DNA of 64,000 nt from positions 1,635,001 to 1,699,000 of the forward strand of contig NZ_AP018049.1 of assembly GCF_003609775.1 (NCBI RefSeq). The letters are read 5' to 3'. The position numbers and the translations under genes were made by a program. How positions within the stretch are numbered: position 1 is the stretch's first letter; every line of letters begins with the position of its first letter. Source of the stretch: Prevotella melaninogenica. GTDB taxonomy: Bacteria; Bacteroidota; Bacteroidia; Bacteroidales; Bacteroidaceae. Below the pieces are notes generated by a model, which did not search any database, had not been told where the DNA came from, and saw only the letters and a program-made list of their open reading frames with translations. Of the stretch, positions 11,169 through 19,965 are shown piece after piece.

Positions 11169-11210
11169 AAAAGACCTCCCTATCCAAAAGGAAAGAGAGG
11201 TCTTTTATTT
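11169..11210 (-). terminator. Rho-independent terminator of the second Na/Pi gene
   Basis: The arms AAAAGACCTC and GAGGTCTTTT give a 10-bp stem about 40 nt beyond the stop of the minus-strand gene at 11251, with a terminal T run in that direction. Just beyond it, a possible minus-strand promoter for the downstream paralog reads TATATTTG (11159-11166) with TTTG 18 nt upstream. The rest of the 10900-11168 gap shows no gene. Confidence 0.75.
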
Positions 11211-11250
11211 TGCAATATGCGTTTTTTAACTAAAATAACTAATGACTTCT

Positions 11251-12960
11251 TTATGCGTCTTGCTGACGAACACCCATACGGGCCTCAACAACATTGACCA
11301 CATAGTCGCCCAGTCTCTCGCACTCCTGAATGATATCCATGTACATTGTTCCTACTGCATAAGTGTACTTATGGTCGTTCACATCATTGATATTCTGTGA
11401 GCGTAACTGGTTGCGATAGTTGTTGATTTCGTTCTCGATATTGAACGAACGATTCACATCATTGTCCTGTCGATGACCAACAAGGATGCGATTCATCTGT
11501 GTCAGAGCGTTATCTGTCAACTCAAACATCTGATGGATGTGATCATACTGCTCCTGTGTGAAGTCTTCCTTACTATTGATAAGACGGTTAGAGGTGCGAG
11601 CAATGTTATAACAAGCATCTCCGATACTCTCCAACTCAGAAATTTCACGAAGCATAGAGCGCACCTTCTCCTTGGTTTCATCACTCAGATGGGCATTAGA
11701 AACTTGGTCAAGATACTTCGCTATCTCAATCTCCATATTATCAGAAATACCTTCATACTTCTCAATACGGCTATAGAGTTTGGTAAATTTATCCATATCT
11801 TGTTCACCCAATAGCTCACGAACCATACCGAACATACGCTGAATACGCTCAGCAAACGACTTGATTTCCTTTGAAGCCTCAAGCACAGAAAGCTCTGGAG
11901 TCTTCATGATTCCTGACTGTATGAAGTGCAGACGGAACTCGTCTTCCTCCTTATTTGCCTTTGGTTTGATAATCTTGCAGACCAGTTTCTCCAAATACTT
12001 AATAGGTCCAACAAGGATAACAGTGTTGGCAACGTTGAAGGTTGTGTGGAAAGCAGCAAGTACAAAGCTTAACTTAGCAGCATTGGCAGCAAAGCCAGGG
12101 GTACCCTTTGGCATCGTTACATCATAGCCCACCCAACCGCAAATCATATTGATAAAAGGATGGAAGACGCACAATATCCAGAGAACACCAAAGACATTGA
12201 AAACCATGTGAGCCATAGCTGCACGACGAGCCTGCGTGTTGGCATTCAAGGCAGCAAGGTTTGAAGTAACAGTCGTACCGATATTCTCACCCATCACAAG
12301 TGCAATACCCTGATAAATAGGCAGTACGCCCGTTGAACAGAGTATCATCGTGATAGCCATGATAGCAGCAGAACTCTGCACACACATAGTCAACACACTA
12401 CCAATGAGTAGGAAAACGATAGTTGTTAGGAAGCTTTCAGGATCGAAATGACTGAAAAAATCAATTACAGCCTGATTGTGTGCAAGGTCCATATCGATAC
12501 CTGTCTGACGCAAAGTTCCCAAACCAAGGAACATAAACGAGATGCCGAAAAGGAAGTCACCAATGAGTTTTCGTTTCTTAGAGTAAATCAATGCGATACC
12601 AACAAAGAACGCTGGCCATACGAAGTCAGTAATATTAAACGAGAAACCAGCCGACATAATCCATGCCGTCAGTGTCGTTCCGATGTTCGCTCCCATGATA
12701 ACAGAGATGGCTTGAACCAACGACAGCAGTCCAGCATTCACAAAGCTGACCGTCATAATAGTAGTTGCTGTTGACGACTGTACAGCAGCTGTAATGAACG
12801 TACCCGTAAGAATACCTGTAAAACGATTAGTTGTCATTGCGCCAAGGACGTGACGCAACTGTGGACCTGCCATTTTCTGCAGAGCCTCGCTCATTGTTTT
12901 CATACCGAACATCAGCAAAGCTAATGCTCCAACGAGCTTAAAGAAAATCCAAATCGACAT
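11251..12960 (-). CDS. Na/Pi-cotransporter family protein with PhoU-like domain (paralog 2)
   Basis: This 569-residue protein is collinear with its neighbour at 9193 and closely similar from end to end. Shared features are the M-S-E-A-L-Q-K-M-A-G start region, Q-S-S-T-A-T-T at about residue 62, a second Q-S-S-A-A-I-M-A, and a C-terminal PhoU-like domain with the conserved K-Y-E-G-I-S-D-N-M-E stretch. The first signature has Thr where paralog 1 has Ser. The pair probably arose by tandem duplication. Different affinity or regulation is plausible but is not visible in the sequence. It is divergent from the nucleoside kinase gene with about 120 nt between, and a terminator follows. Confidence 0.88.
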   Translation of the reverse strand: MSIWIFFKLVGALALLMFGMKTMSEALQKMAGPQLRHVLGAMTTNRFTGILTGTFITAAVQSSTATTIMTVSFVNAGLLSLVQAISVIMGANIGTTLTAWIMSAGFSFNITDFVWPAFFVGIALIYSKKRKLIGDFLFGISFMFLGLGTLRQTGIDMDLAHNQAVIDFFSHFDPESFLTTIVFLLIGSVLTMCVQSSAAIMAITMILCSTGVLPIYQGIALVMGENIGTTVTSNLAALNANTQARRAAMAHMVFNVFGVLWILCVFHPFINMICGWVGYDVTMPKGTPGFAANAAKLSFVLAAFHTTFNVANTVILVGPIKYLEKLVCKIIKPKANKEEDEFRLHFIQSGIMKTPELSVLEASKEIKSFAERIQRMFGMVRELLGEQDMDKFTKLYSRIEKYEGISDNMEIEIAKYLDQVSNAHLSDETKEKVRSMLREISELESIGDACYNIARTSNRLINSKEDFTQEQYDHIHQMFELTDNALTQMNRILVGHRQDNDVNRSFNIENEINNYRNQLRSQNINDVNDHKYTYAVGTMYMDIIQECERLGDYVVNVVEARMGVRQQDA

Positions 12961-13079
12961 ATAATAACTTAATTTGTGATGTCTGTTTCTTGGATATCTG
13001 CAAAACTTTCCCTAACTTTACAATCCTATTTACCAAAGGACAATATTGTTCCCTAACATAAATTTAACCATCATTGATT

Positions 13080-14741
13080 ATGAGACAAGTACTGCAAATC
13101 CGTTGCAAAAATAATAAAAAAACTCAAGAAGTCCCAATTGGGAGTACACTTTCTGACATTTATAAAGAAATTAATCTTCAAATGCCATTCGGACCAGTGA
13201 GTGCGAAAGTAAACAATAAGGTGGAAGGACTCCATTATCGTGTCTATCATAATAAGGACGTAGAGTTCCTCAACCTGCTTTCACCATCAGGTATTCGCAC
13301 CTACACCCGTTCGCTCTTTCTCGTTCTCTGTAAGGCTGTTCACGACCTCTATCCTACCAGTTCTGTGGTCATAGACATCCCTGTATCAAACGGTTACTAC
13401 TGTAATCTCCAGCTCGGACATGAGATTACAACAGAAGATGTTGACCGCATCCGTACACGAATGCAGGAGATTATCGATGCTAAAATGCCTATTCAACGTT
13501 ACGAGACTACAACCGAGGAGGCCGTTAAGATGTTCACTGAATTAGGCGACATTCAAAAGGCTAAGCTTCTTAAAAGCAGCGGTAGTCTTTATTGTGTCTA
13601 TTATGTGCTTGACGATTACAAGGATTATTACTATGGTTCGATGCTTACCAACACTTCACAACTCTATCTTTTCGGTTTGGAGCCTTACTTTGACGGAGTC
13701 CTCTTGCGCATCCCTTCCGTACAAGACCCTTCTAAATTAGGCGAATTGATACGCCAAGACAAGATGTTTGAAGTCTTCAAAGAGCATCATAGATGGCAGA
13801 GTATCTTAGGCATTAAGACGGTAGGCGACTTCAATGAGGCGGTAAAGAACGGACAAGCTACCGACCTTATCAACGTCAGCGAGGCACTACAAGAAAAGAA
13901 GATATCGCAGATTGCCGACACAATTGCTGGACGAAAAGAGATTAAGGTGGTACTCATTGCTGGCCCATCATCGAGCGGTAAGACAACATTCTGCAAACGC
14001 CTTTCTGTCCAGCTATTAGCAAGTGGTGTAAAACCAGTGCAGATTTCGTTAGACGACTACTTCGTAAACAGAGAAACAACACCAAAGGATGAGAACGGAG
14101 AATACGATTACGAAAGCATCTATGCACTGAACATTCCACTCATCAATGAGCAATTCAACGCCTTGTTCCGTGGTGAAGAGGTAGAATTACCAAAGTATAA
14201 TTTCCAAACAGGAAAGAGTGAAAAGAGTGGTAATAAACTGCATCTGGGAGAGAATAACATACTCCTTGTAGAAGGTATTCATGCTCTCAATCCTCTGCTA
14301 ACAGAGCAGATTGCAGACGACAAGAAGTTTAAGATCTATGCCTCTGCCCTCACAACGATTCTGTTGGACGACCATAACTATATCCCGACAACCGACAATC
14401 GTCTGCTTCGTCGTATTGTTCGCGATTACAAGTATCGTGGTTGTTCGGCACAAGAAACCATCCACCGCTGGCCAAGTGTACGTGCTGGTGAGAATAAGTG
14501 GATTTTCCCTTATCAAGAACAGGCGGATGTTATGTTCAACACTGCCCTTCTCTTTGAGCTTGCCGTCATCAAACCACAAGCGGAAGAAGTATTGGAACAA
14601 GTGCCTGAGAACTGTGAAGAGTATGCTGAAGCCTATCGCCTGCGCAAGTTCCTCAAGTATTTTGCGCCACTACCTTTCCGCAATCTCCCTCCAACTTCCT
14701 TACTGAGAGAGTTCTTAGGAGGTAGTTCGTTTAAGTATTAA
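13080..14741 (+). CDS. nucleoside (uridine-type) kinase with N-terminal TGS domain
   Basis: This 553-residue cytoplasmic protein has an N-terminal TGS domain (about residues 1-60), then a region resembling the threonyl-tRNA synthetase second additional domain. The C-terminal half is a P-loop kinase of the uridine kinase/phosphoribulokinase type, with Walker A G-P-S-S-S-G-K-T-T at about residues 292-300 and S-L-D-D-Y-F shortly after. This layout is common in Bacteroidetes and Firmicutes and is annotated as nucleoside kinase, with the TGS role unknown. I start at ATG 13080, because the frame two codons earlier would need a TTG. It is transcribed away from the Na/Pi genes, and about 100 nt separate it from the next gene. 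Confidence 0.85.
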   Translation: MRQVLQIRCKNNKKTQEVPIGSTLSDIYKEINLQMPFGPVSAKVNNKVEGLHYRVYHNKDVEFLNLLSPSGIRTYTRSLFLVLCKAVHDLYPTSSVVIDIPVSNGYYCNLQLGHEITTEDVDRIRTRMQEIIDAKMPIQRYETTTEEAVKMFTELGDIQKAKLLKSSGSLYCVYYVLDDYKDYYYGSMLTNTSQLYLFGLEPYFDGVLLRIPSVQDPSKLGELIRQDKMFEVFKEHHRWQSILGIKTVGDFNEAVKNGQATDLINVSEALQEKKISQIADTIAGRKEIKVVLIAGPSSSGKTTFCKRLSVQLLASGVKPVQISLDDYFVNRETTPKDENGEYDYESIYALNIPLINEQFNALFRGEEVELPKYNFQTGKSEKSGNKLHLGENNILLVEGIHALNPLLTEQIADDKKFKIYASALTTILLDDHNYIPTTDNRLLRRIVRDYKYRGCSAQETIHRWPSVRAGENKWIFPYQEQADVMFNTALLFELAVIKPQAEEVLEQVPENCEEYAEAYRLRKFLKYFAPLPFRNLPPTSLLREFLGGSSFKY

Positions 14742-14841
14742 AGGGGGCTATTGACTATTAGTAGCTGATTTACCAATAGTAAACACAGCAACCATCAGAA
14801 AGCATTAAACCTCTTCCAAAATAACAAACAAGGAAAAAACA

Positions 14842-16491
14842 ATGAAACATATAGTCGCCTTACTCATAACTCTCTGCTTACTTTCGATAGAAACCAAGGC
14901 ACAGCAGACTCTTTCCTTTCCCGATGTAGATGCCATTGGATATAGTGCAAATTCCGCTTCTATAGAACTGTACACAGCTATCGGACATAACCAGTACCGC
15001 ACGAGAAGCCTGCGTACTAACAAGAAGTATGTAGATTTGGAAGGAGACTCAGATATGAAACTCGTCTATTGGGACTGTACAGAGAAGGATAACCATGTAA
15101 CGAAGGAGCAGATTCTCTCTGATAAAAAAACTTTCCTCAATGTTAACGACCTGCCATCTACCTCATTGAATGATTATATCGGAAAGATATTCTACATCGA
15201 TGAGAAGGGAACATGGAGGCGTGAGCATGAGAAAACATCGCTTATCCTGAAGTTCCTCAACCAAGGAACAGCCTCTATACAGGAAGTGTATTATGGTATT
15301 GAAGATGATCCCTATAATCGCCGTGCTGCCTCAACCACTCTTCCTGAATCCATGAAGACATGGCGTGTAAGCAGAGCAGACTTTTACACCCCACTGACAC
15401 TGAAGTTTAAAGACAATAAAGAGATAGTTGTCCTCACTTCCATACGGGGTCAAGACTTTGATTATCTACTTATTCCAAGCAACGACAAAGATATTCTTAT
15501 TAAGAATTCATCAGACCGTCCCATTGTCAATATTACAGAGGCTACAGAGAAATACGCCGACACAAAGTCACATGATTTCACCCAATACTTTATCAAATTC
15601 TACTATGGTCTAAGGAAAACTGAAAACAACAAAGTTCAGTTAATAAACCGATTAGGCGAGAACGTACTGGGAGAAGACTATGACCATATTAGCTACGCTG
15701 ACCGCTTTATCATCGCCCAGACGAAAGACAAGATAGATGTCTTCAATCTATATTTGAATAAACTAAATCTTGGTAAGGTCAAAGTAGTAAGAGAGGTACC
15801 AAGGAGTGTCTACGGACGTATCGAGGTGCTGAACGATGAAGGTGCTGCCTACTATGACGAATTTCAACAAAAGGCATCCAGCCCCGTCCGTAGGATTATA
15901 GGTGTATGTGGTACTGTAAATCGCTGGTCATATGACATAGTCAATGAAAAGGGCGTATATATGATGCAAAAAACCAGCACCGGACCGGGTTGGGGATACC
16001 AAGAAAAGGTTAAGTTTATCTTAACTGACTGCCAGCCTGGCGACTCTGTTTCAATTATTGACGGAAGTAAGAACTTCAGCTATAATGCAAACTATGGCAT
16101 CAATGGTGAGATTAAGATTAATCCTTCCTTAATCAAGGTTGGAAGAAATGGGAAATTCGGTATCCTGCGTTACAATTATGACTTTGACAAGAACATACAA
16201 CCAAAGATTGTGGCAAACAAACCAGACCATTATCCTTTGGAGTTACATTACTATCCAACACAGAAAGTCAAAGGAGAAATCCTACTGCCGATCGAGAATG
16301 ATTCAATTATCATGCAGCAAGACGGTATGATACTATTCTATAAAGATGGGAAAATAGGCATCTTCGGACGGGATAAAACTCCTGTATTTGAAGAGCTGAC
16401 ACAGCAGACCAAGTCGTTCTATTACTTCAGAAAGGACGGTAAAGAAGGCTGGATTGACAGGGAGACTGACACCGAGTACTTCAAGGAATAA
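14842..16491 (+). CDS. secreted hypothetical protein with WG-like repeats
   Basis: I do not recognise this 549-residue protein as a named family. It begins with a clear Sec signal peptide (M-K-H-I-V-A-L-L then a hydrophobic run, cleavage probably after T-K-A at about residue 20). Short motifs of the WG-repeat kind are scattered in the second half: N-G-K-F-G-I-L, D-G-K-I-G-I-F and D-G-K-E-G-W-I-D. They suggest a beta-propeller-like C-terminal part. It probably sits in the periplasm or at the surface. It lies alone between the kinase gene and convergent cysS, and a 90-bp palindromic repeat element begins 133 nt after its stop. Confidence 0.65.
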   Translation: MKHIVALLITLCLLSIETKAQQTLSFPDVDAIGYSANSASIELYTAIGHNQYRTRSLRTNKKYVDLEGDSDMKLVYWDCTEKDNHVTKEQILSDKKTFLNVNDLPSTSLNDYIGKIFYIDEKGTWRREHEKTSLILKFLNQGTASIQEVYYGIEDDPYNRRAASTTLPESMKTWRVSRADFYTPLTLKFKDNKEIVVLTSIRGQDFDYLLIPSNDKDILIKNSSDRPIVNITEATEKYADTKSHDFTQYFIKFYYGLRKTENNKVQLINRLGENVLGEDYDHISYADRFIIAQTKDKIDVFNLYLNKLNLGKVKVVREVPRSVYGRIEVLNDEGAAYYDEFQQKASSPVRRIIGVCGTVNRWSYDIVNEKGVYMMQKTSTGPGWGYQEKVKFILTDCQPGDSVSIIDGSKNFSYNANYGINGEIKINPSLIKVGRNGKFGILRYNYDFDKNIQPKIVANKPDHYPLELHYYPTQKVKGEILLPIENDSIIMQQDGMILFYKDGKIGIFGRDKTPVFEELTQQTKSFYYFRKDGKEGWIDRETDTEYFKE

Positions 16492-16624
16492 TAACGAAAA
16501 CAGCATATAGGCTCTTTAAAATAAAGTAAACATTCCTGTTTAAAAGCCAATCTTGAAGGGTGAAAAAGTAAAAGAATAAAAAGGTGAAAACCAAGGTTCT
16601 GAACCTTAAGAATTGCCATTTACC

Positions 16625-16714
16625 GAATTATTTTCACGAAAAGAAGAATTTATTTTCATGAAAATAAATATTTTTCTTCATGAAAAGAAATATTTTTTTT
16701 CGTGAAAATAATTC
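16625..16714. repeat. 90-bp four-palindrome element, family R1, copy 1
   Basis: The element is bounded by GAATTATTTTC and its inverse GAAAATAATTC. Inside are four palindromes of the type TTTTCATGAAAA, with centres (CACG, CATG, CATG, CGTG) starting at 16635, 16657, 16679 and 16701, exactly 22 bp apart. Identical architecture and length occur at 48114-48203 and 60126-60215. It lies between the convergent gene ends of 14842-16491 and cysS. The 16715-16878 stretch has no other feature I can see. Confidence 0.9.
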
Positions 16715-16878
16715 GCAAGAGAGGGCTTATCATAGACTAAAAGACTACCAGAACTTTTGTAAACAAACTTCGTGTAAAGCTTTAAAGTGTGTCAAAACAA
16801 AGGCAAATCAGGCTTTTAATTTTCGAGGAAGAGTGGAGTTCTTTGGCAAGGGCATATCAACTTGACAAGAAAGAAATA

Positions 16879-16952
16879 ACAAAAGGACAGCTATTCCGTG
16901 TATAGTGAATCGCATCACTGGTACAACACTGGAATAACTGTCCTTTATTTTG
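16879..16952. terminator. long hairpin terminator beyond cysS
   Basis: The arms ACAAAAGGACAGCTATTCC and GGAATAACTGTCCTTT pair over about 16 bp with one mismatch, with an extra GTGT/ACAC pairing near the loop and TTTTGT closing. It lies between convergent genes and can serve the minus-strand cysS transcript. Confidence 0.75.
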
Positions 16953-17048
16953 TTGATATTTACAGGCAGATAGAAGTATCCACCACTCACACCATGCTAA
17001 TTTCAGCGGGTTGCCTTTAACAGAGTTGGGACTGAAAGAACCTGCACC

Positions 17049-18536
17049 TTATCGGTCAAGTTTCCACGTAACACCGTCCTTGGTGTCCTTAACTTGGAAG
17101 CCCGCCTCAGCGAGGGCATCACGAATCTGATCGCTAACAGCCCAGTTCTTCTCTGCTTTCGCCTTTGCACGGAGGTCGAGAACCATATCAACAACCTTTC
17201 CGTAAGCCTCCTCACGAGCATCGTTATTAGCTCCACGCTCATTCTGAAGACCGAGGATATCGAAGGCAAAGAGCTGCATTGCTTCAGTAAGTTCCTTGAG
17301 GTCGTCAGCTGAAATCTGTGCCTTATAGTCGATGAGGATGTTCACTAAATGGCAAGCCTCAAAGAGAGTTGAAATAGCCGCAGGGGTCATCAAATCGTCG
17401 TTCATTGCATCATAGCACTTCTGACGGAAGCCAGCAACAAACTTCTTTGTATTCTCATCTGACGCAGCAGCAGGCTGAATGCGTGCCAAGTCTTCAATAC
17501 CATTCATCAAACGCTCATATCCCTTCTCAGCACCTTGTAGTGCCTCGTTAGAGAAGTCTACTGTTCCACGATAGTGAGCAGAGAGGATGAAGAAGCGAAT
17601 TGTCATTGGAGAGTAAGCCTGTGTGAGCGTATCATGCTCGCCAGTAAAGAACTGTTCAAGCGTAATGAAGTTGCCAAGCGACTTGCCCATCTTCTGTCCA
17701 TTGATGGTAATCATATTGTTATGCATCCAATACTTCACCATTTCATCACCTTGTGAAGCCACAGCTTGCGCAATCTCGCACTCATGATGAGGGAAGATTA
17801 GGTCCATTCCGCCACCGTGGATATCAAAGTGATCGCCCAAATACTTGCGTCCCATCGCTGTACACTCACAATGCCAGCCTGGGAAACCATCGCTCCATGG
17901 AGATGGCCATCGCATGATATGCTCTGGCATAGCACGCTTCCAAAGGGCAAAGTCTACCTGATTACGCTTCTCACCAACGCCTGCCAACTCACGAGAATTG
18001 TTTATCATGTCAGTGATGTTACGACCAGAAAGAACGCCATAGTGGTGGTCCTTGTCGTATTTCTCTACATCAAAGTAGATACTTCCATTGCTTTCATAAG
18101 CATAACCGTTGGCAAGAATTTGCTTTACTAACTCTTCCTGCTCAATGATATGACCTGTTGCATGTGGTTCAATACTTGGTGGGAGAACATTGAGCGAACG
18201 CATAGCATCATGATAACGGTTGGTATAATGCTGCGCAATCTCCATTGGCTCCAACTGCTCAAGACGTGCCTTCTTCTCTATTTTGTCGTCACCTTCGTCA
18301 GCATCATGCTCCAAGTGGCCCACGTCCGTGATGTTACGAACATAACGAACCTTATATCCTATGTGTTTCAGATAGCGGAAAAGAATATCAAAGGTGATAG
18401 CAGGACGTGCGTGTCCGAGGTGTGGATCACCATAAACAGTTGGTCCACAGACATACATTCCTACGTTAGGAGCTGCAATCGGTTGGAAGAGTTCCTTCTT
18501 ACGATGCAGTGTATTGTAAATAACTAAGTCTTGCAT
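17049..18536 (-). CDS. cysS: cysteine--tRNA ligase
   Basis: This 495-residue class I aminoacyl-tRNA synthetase charges tRNA-Cys. The HIGH-type motif is H-L-G-H at residues 39-42, inside [13 protein letters not shown]. Zinc ligands are Cys30, the Cys of G-W-H-C-E-C-T-A-M, and His and Cys in F-P-H-H-E-C-E. The KMSKS loop reads K-M-G-K-S at about residues 282-286, where Gly replaces the usual Ser. The C-terminal DALR-type anticodon-binding region follows, and the length is normal. It is a single gene divergent from the YbjQ gene. A -7 element TAATTTTG lies on the minus strand at 18564-18571. The assignment is secure. Confidence 0.96.
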   Translation of the reverse strand: MQDLVIYNTLHRKKELFQPIAAPNVGMYVCGPTVYGDPHLGHARPAITFDILFRYLKHIGYKVRYVRNITDVGHLEHDADEGDDKIEKKARLEQLEPMEIAQHYTNRYHDAMRSLNVLPPSIEPHATGHIIEQEELVKQILANGYAYESNGSIYFDVEKYDKDHHYGVLSGRNITDMINNSRELAGVGEKRNQVDFALWKRAMPEHIMRWPSPWSDGFPGWHCECTAMGRKYLGDHFDIHGGGMDLIFPHHECEIAQAVASQGDEMVKYWMHNNMITINGQKMGKSLGNFITLEQFFTGEHDTLTQAYSPMTIRFFILSAHYRGTVDFSNEALQGAEKGYERLMNGIEDLARIQPAAASDENTKKFVAGFRQKCYDAMNDDLMTPAAISTLFEACHLVNILIDYKAQISADDLKELTEAMQLFAFDILGLQNERGANNDAREEAYGKVVDMVLDLRAKAKAEKNWAVSDQIRDALAEAGFQVKDTKDGVTWKLDR

Positions 18537-18691
18537 AATGCCGTTGTTTATATCTTAATGATGCAAAATTACAAAATTATTGTCACCCATGATGCGTCTA
18601 CATAGATTTTTTATTATCTTTGTCATGTATTTGTAAGACATCATGTAATAAGTCTACATATCAATTATATTATCAATACTGACAAAAGATT

Positions 18692-19009
18692 ATGATTATC
18701 ACAACAACCCCAACCATTGAAGGTCGTCCTATCAAAGAGTATAAAGGAATTGTCACAGGAGAGACAATTATCGGTGCTAACTTCCTAAAAGACTTCCTTG
18801 CCGGCATCAGGGACTTCATCGGAGGACGCAGTGAAGCCTATGAAAAGGTGCTGCGCGAAGGCAAAGAAACCTCTATTCAAGAAATGAAGCAACATGCAGA
18901 AGCACTTGGTGCTAACGCTATCGTTGGTATTGACCTCGATTATGAGACTGTCGGACAGGGTGGATCTATGCTCATGGTCACCTGTTCTGGTACTGCCGTT
19001 GTTATATAA
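18692..19009 (+). CDS. YbjQ/UPF0145 family protein
   Basis: This 105-residue protein carries the YbjQ fold throughout. The start reads [15 protein letters not shown] and G-E-T-I-I-G-A-N follows. The middle has the conserved [15 protein letters not shown], and the end is the hydrophobic S-G-T-A-V-V-I. It is probably a small soluble pentamer. The family is sometimes called a heavy-metal-binding domain, but no function is established. A Bacteroidetes -7 element TATCTTTG lies at 18615-18622, giving a leader of about 65 nt. It is a single gene with a shared terminator beyond it. Confidence 0.88.
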   Translation: MIITTTPTIEGRPIKEYKGIVTGETIIGANFLKDFLAGIRDFIGGRSEAYEKVLREGKETSIQEMKQHAEALGANAIVGIDLDYETVGQGGSMLMVTCSGTAVVI

Positions 19010-19102
19010 GAGGCGGTTGTCGAAAGTCTTAAAAGGCTCAGAAATACAGAAAAGAGTACTTTCCCTTCGCTGAAGAATAGTGAAGAATCGTATTGAACAT
19101 AT

Positions 19103-19144
19103 AAATAAAGCACGCCATGCAGGGTTGTATGGCGTGCTTTATTT
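19103..19144. terminator. bidirectional hairpin terminator
   Basis: The arms AAATAAAGCACGCCAT and ATGGCGTGCTTTATTT pair perfectly (16 bp) around a 10-nt loop. A-rich and T-rich ends on both sides suit termination of the YbjQ transcript (+) and of the DUF4250/cdd transcript (-). Confidence 0.9.
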
Positions 19145-19160
19145 ATCTACTATTATCTAT

Positions 19161-19361
19161 TTATTCATCAAAACCTATCGGGCGAAACTGACGCTGTTCT
19201 TCGCTATATACATAACCTGCTTCACGCAAGTTAGCTTTAAGCTTATCTATATCTTCATTGAAATTGTAACAAAGTGACTCTAAAGAATCAAACTCTTCAT
19301 CACGTAACAGCATATTCACGCTGCTCACTAATATCGCTGGGTCTTTTGGTAAATACTCCAT
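19161..19361 (-). CDS. DUF4250 domain-containing protein
   Basis: This 66-residue protein begins M-E-Y-L-P-K-D-P-A-I-L-V-S-S-V-N, which matches the start of DUF4250, a small family of unknown function in Bacteroidetes and Firmicutes. The rest is an acidic helical protein with D-S-L-E-S-L-C-Y-N-F and a C-terminal R-Q-F motif. It is probably cytoplasmic. It starts 27 nt after the stop of cdd in the same direction, so it is likely the last gene of the minus-strand transcript before the terminator at 19103. Confidence 0.8.
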   Translation of the reverse strand: MEYLPKDPAILVSSVNMLLRDEEFDSLESLCYNFNEDIDKLKANLREAGYVYSEEQRQFRPIGFDE

Positions 19362-19388
19362 AATTACTATTTATTGAAAATTAAAAGG

Positions 19389-19868
19389 CTACTTCATCGA
19401 CTCACCTATGAACTGGAGAGGCAAGAGGTCCTTCACGCTATTGATAACATATACGCCTGCCGTACCATAAAGAAGAATACGGATAGGCTGCTTATAACGG
19501 TCTTCTATCTCCAAAATAACTTGCCGACAGGCTCCACAAGGAACTATCGGGTCACGCATCAAACCATACTCATTAGCCGCAGCAATGGCAAGTGTGGTGA
19601 CAGACTGGTCTGGATAGACAGACTGAGCAGCAAAGATAGCTGAGCGTTCAGCACATAAGCCTGATGGGAAAGCAGCATTCTCCTGATTGGCTCCAATAAC
19701 CTCCGTACCATCAGTAAGCAACAACGCAGCTCCAACACGGAAGCGGCTATAAGGAGAATAACTATTACCAGTTGCCTCCACAGCCCTTTGTATGAGGTGC
19801 TGATCAGTCGTAGAGAGTTCCTCTACCTGACAAAAACCAATCTTGATGCTTATGTCTATTGTTTTCAT
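19389..19868 (-). CDS. cdd: cytidine deaminase
   Basis: This 159-residue enzyme converts cytidine and deoxycytidine to uridine and deoxyuridine in pyrimidine salvage. The zinc and proton-shuttle motif reads C-A-E-R-S-A-I (Cys and Glu), and the two further cysteine ligands are in P-C-G-A-C-R-Q. The substrate region Y-S-P-Y-S-R-F-R-V-G-A-A-L-L is present. The length is slightly above the usual 130-140 because of an N-terminal extension. It lies downstream of the beta-helix lipoprotein in the same direction, across a 90-nt gap filled by an 18-bp-period repeat. Confidence 0.94.
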   Translation of the reverse strand: MKTIDISIKIGFCQVEELSTTDQHLIQRAVEATGNSYSPYSRFRVGAALLLTDGTEVIGANQENAAFPSGLCAERSAIFAAQSVYPDQSVTTLAIAAANEYGLMRDPIVPCGACRQVILEIEDRYKQPIRILLYGTAGVYVINSVKDLLPLQFIGESMK

Positions 19869-19894
19869 ATTCGATATTTATTATTGTTGGTGGG

Positions 19895-19965
19895 GGTTAT
19901 TAGGCTAATTAGCCCTATTAGGCTTATTGGCCTAATACGCCCAATAAGCTTAATAGCTTTAATTA
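19895..19965. repeat. palindrome-rich array with 18-bp period
   Basis: Short alternating blocks ATTAGGCT / AGCCCTAT / GGCCTAAT / CCAATAAGCTTAAT occupy the gap between cdd and the lipoprotein gene. ATTAGGCT recurs at 19899 and 19917, 18 nt apart. A plus-strand open frame through it reads as a repeated R-L-I-G-L-I pattern, which is an effect of the repeat and not a gene. Confidence 0.6.
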
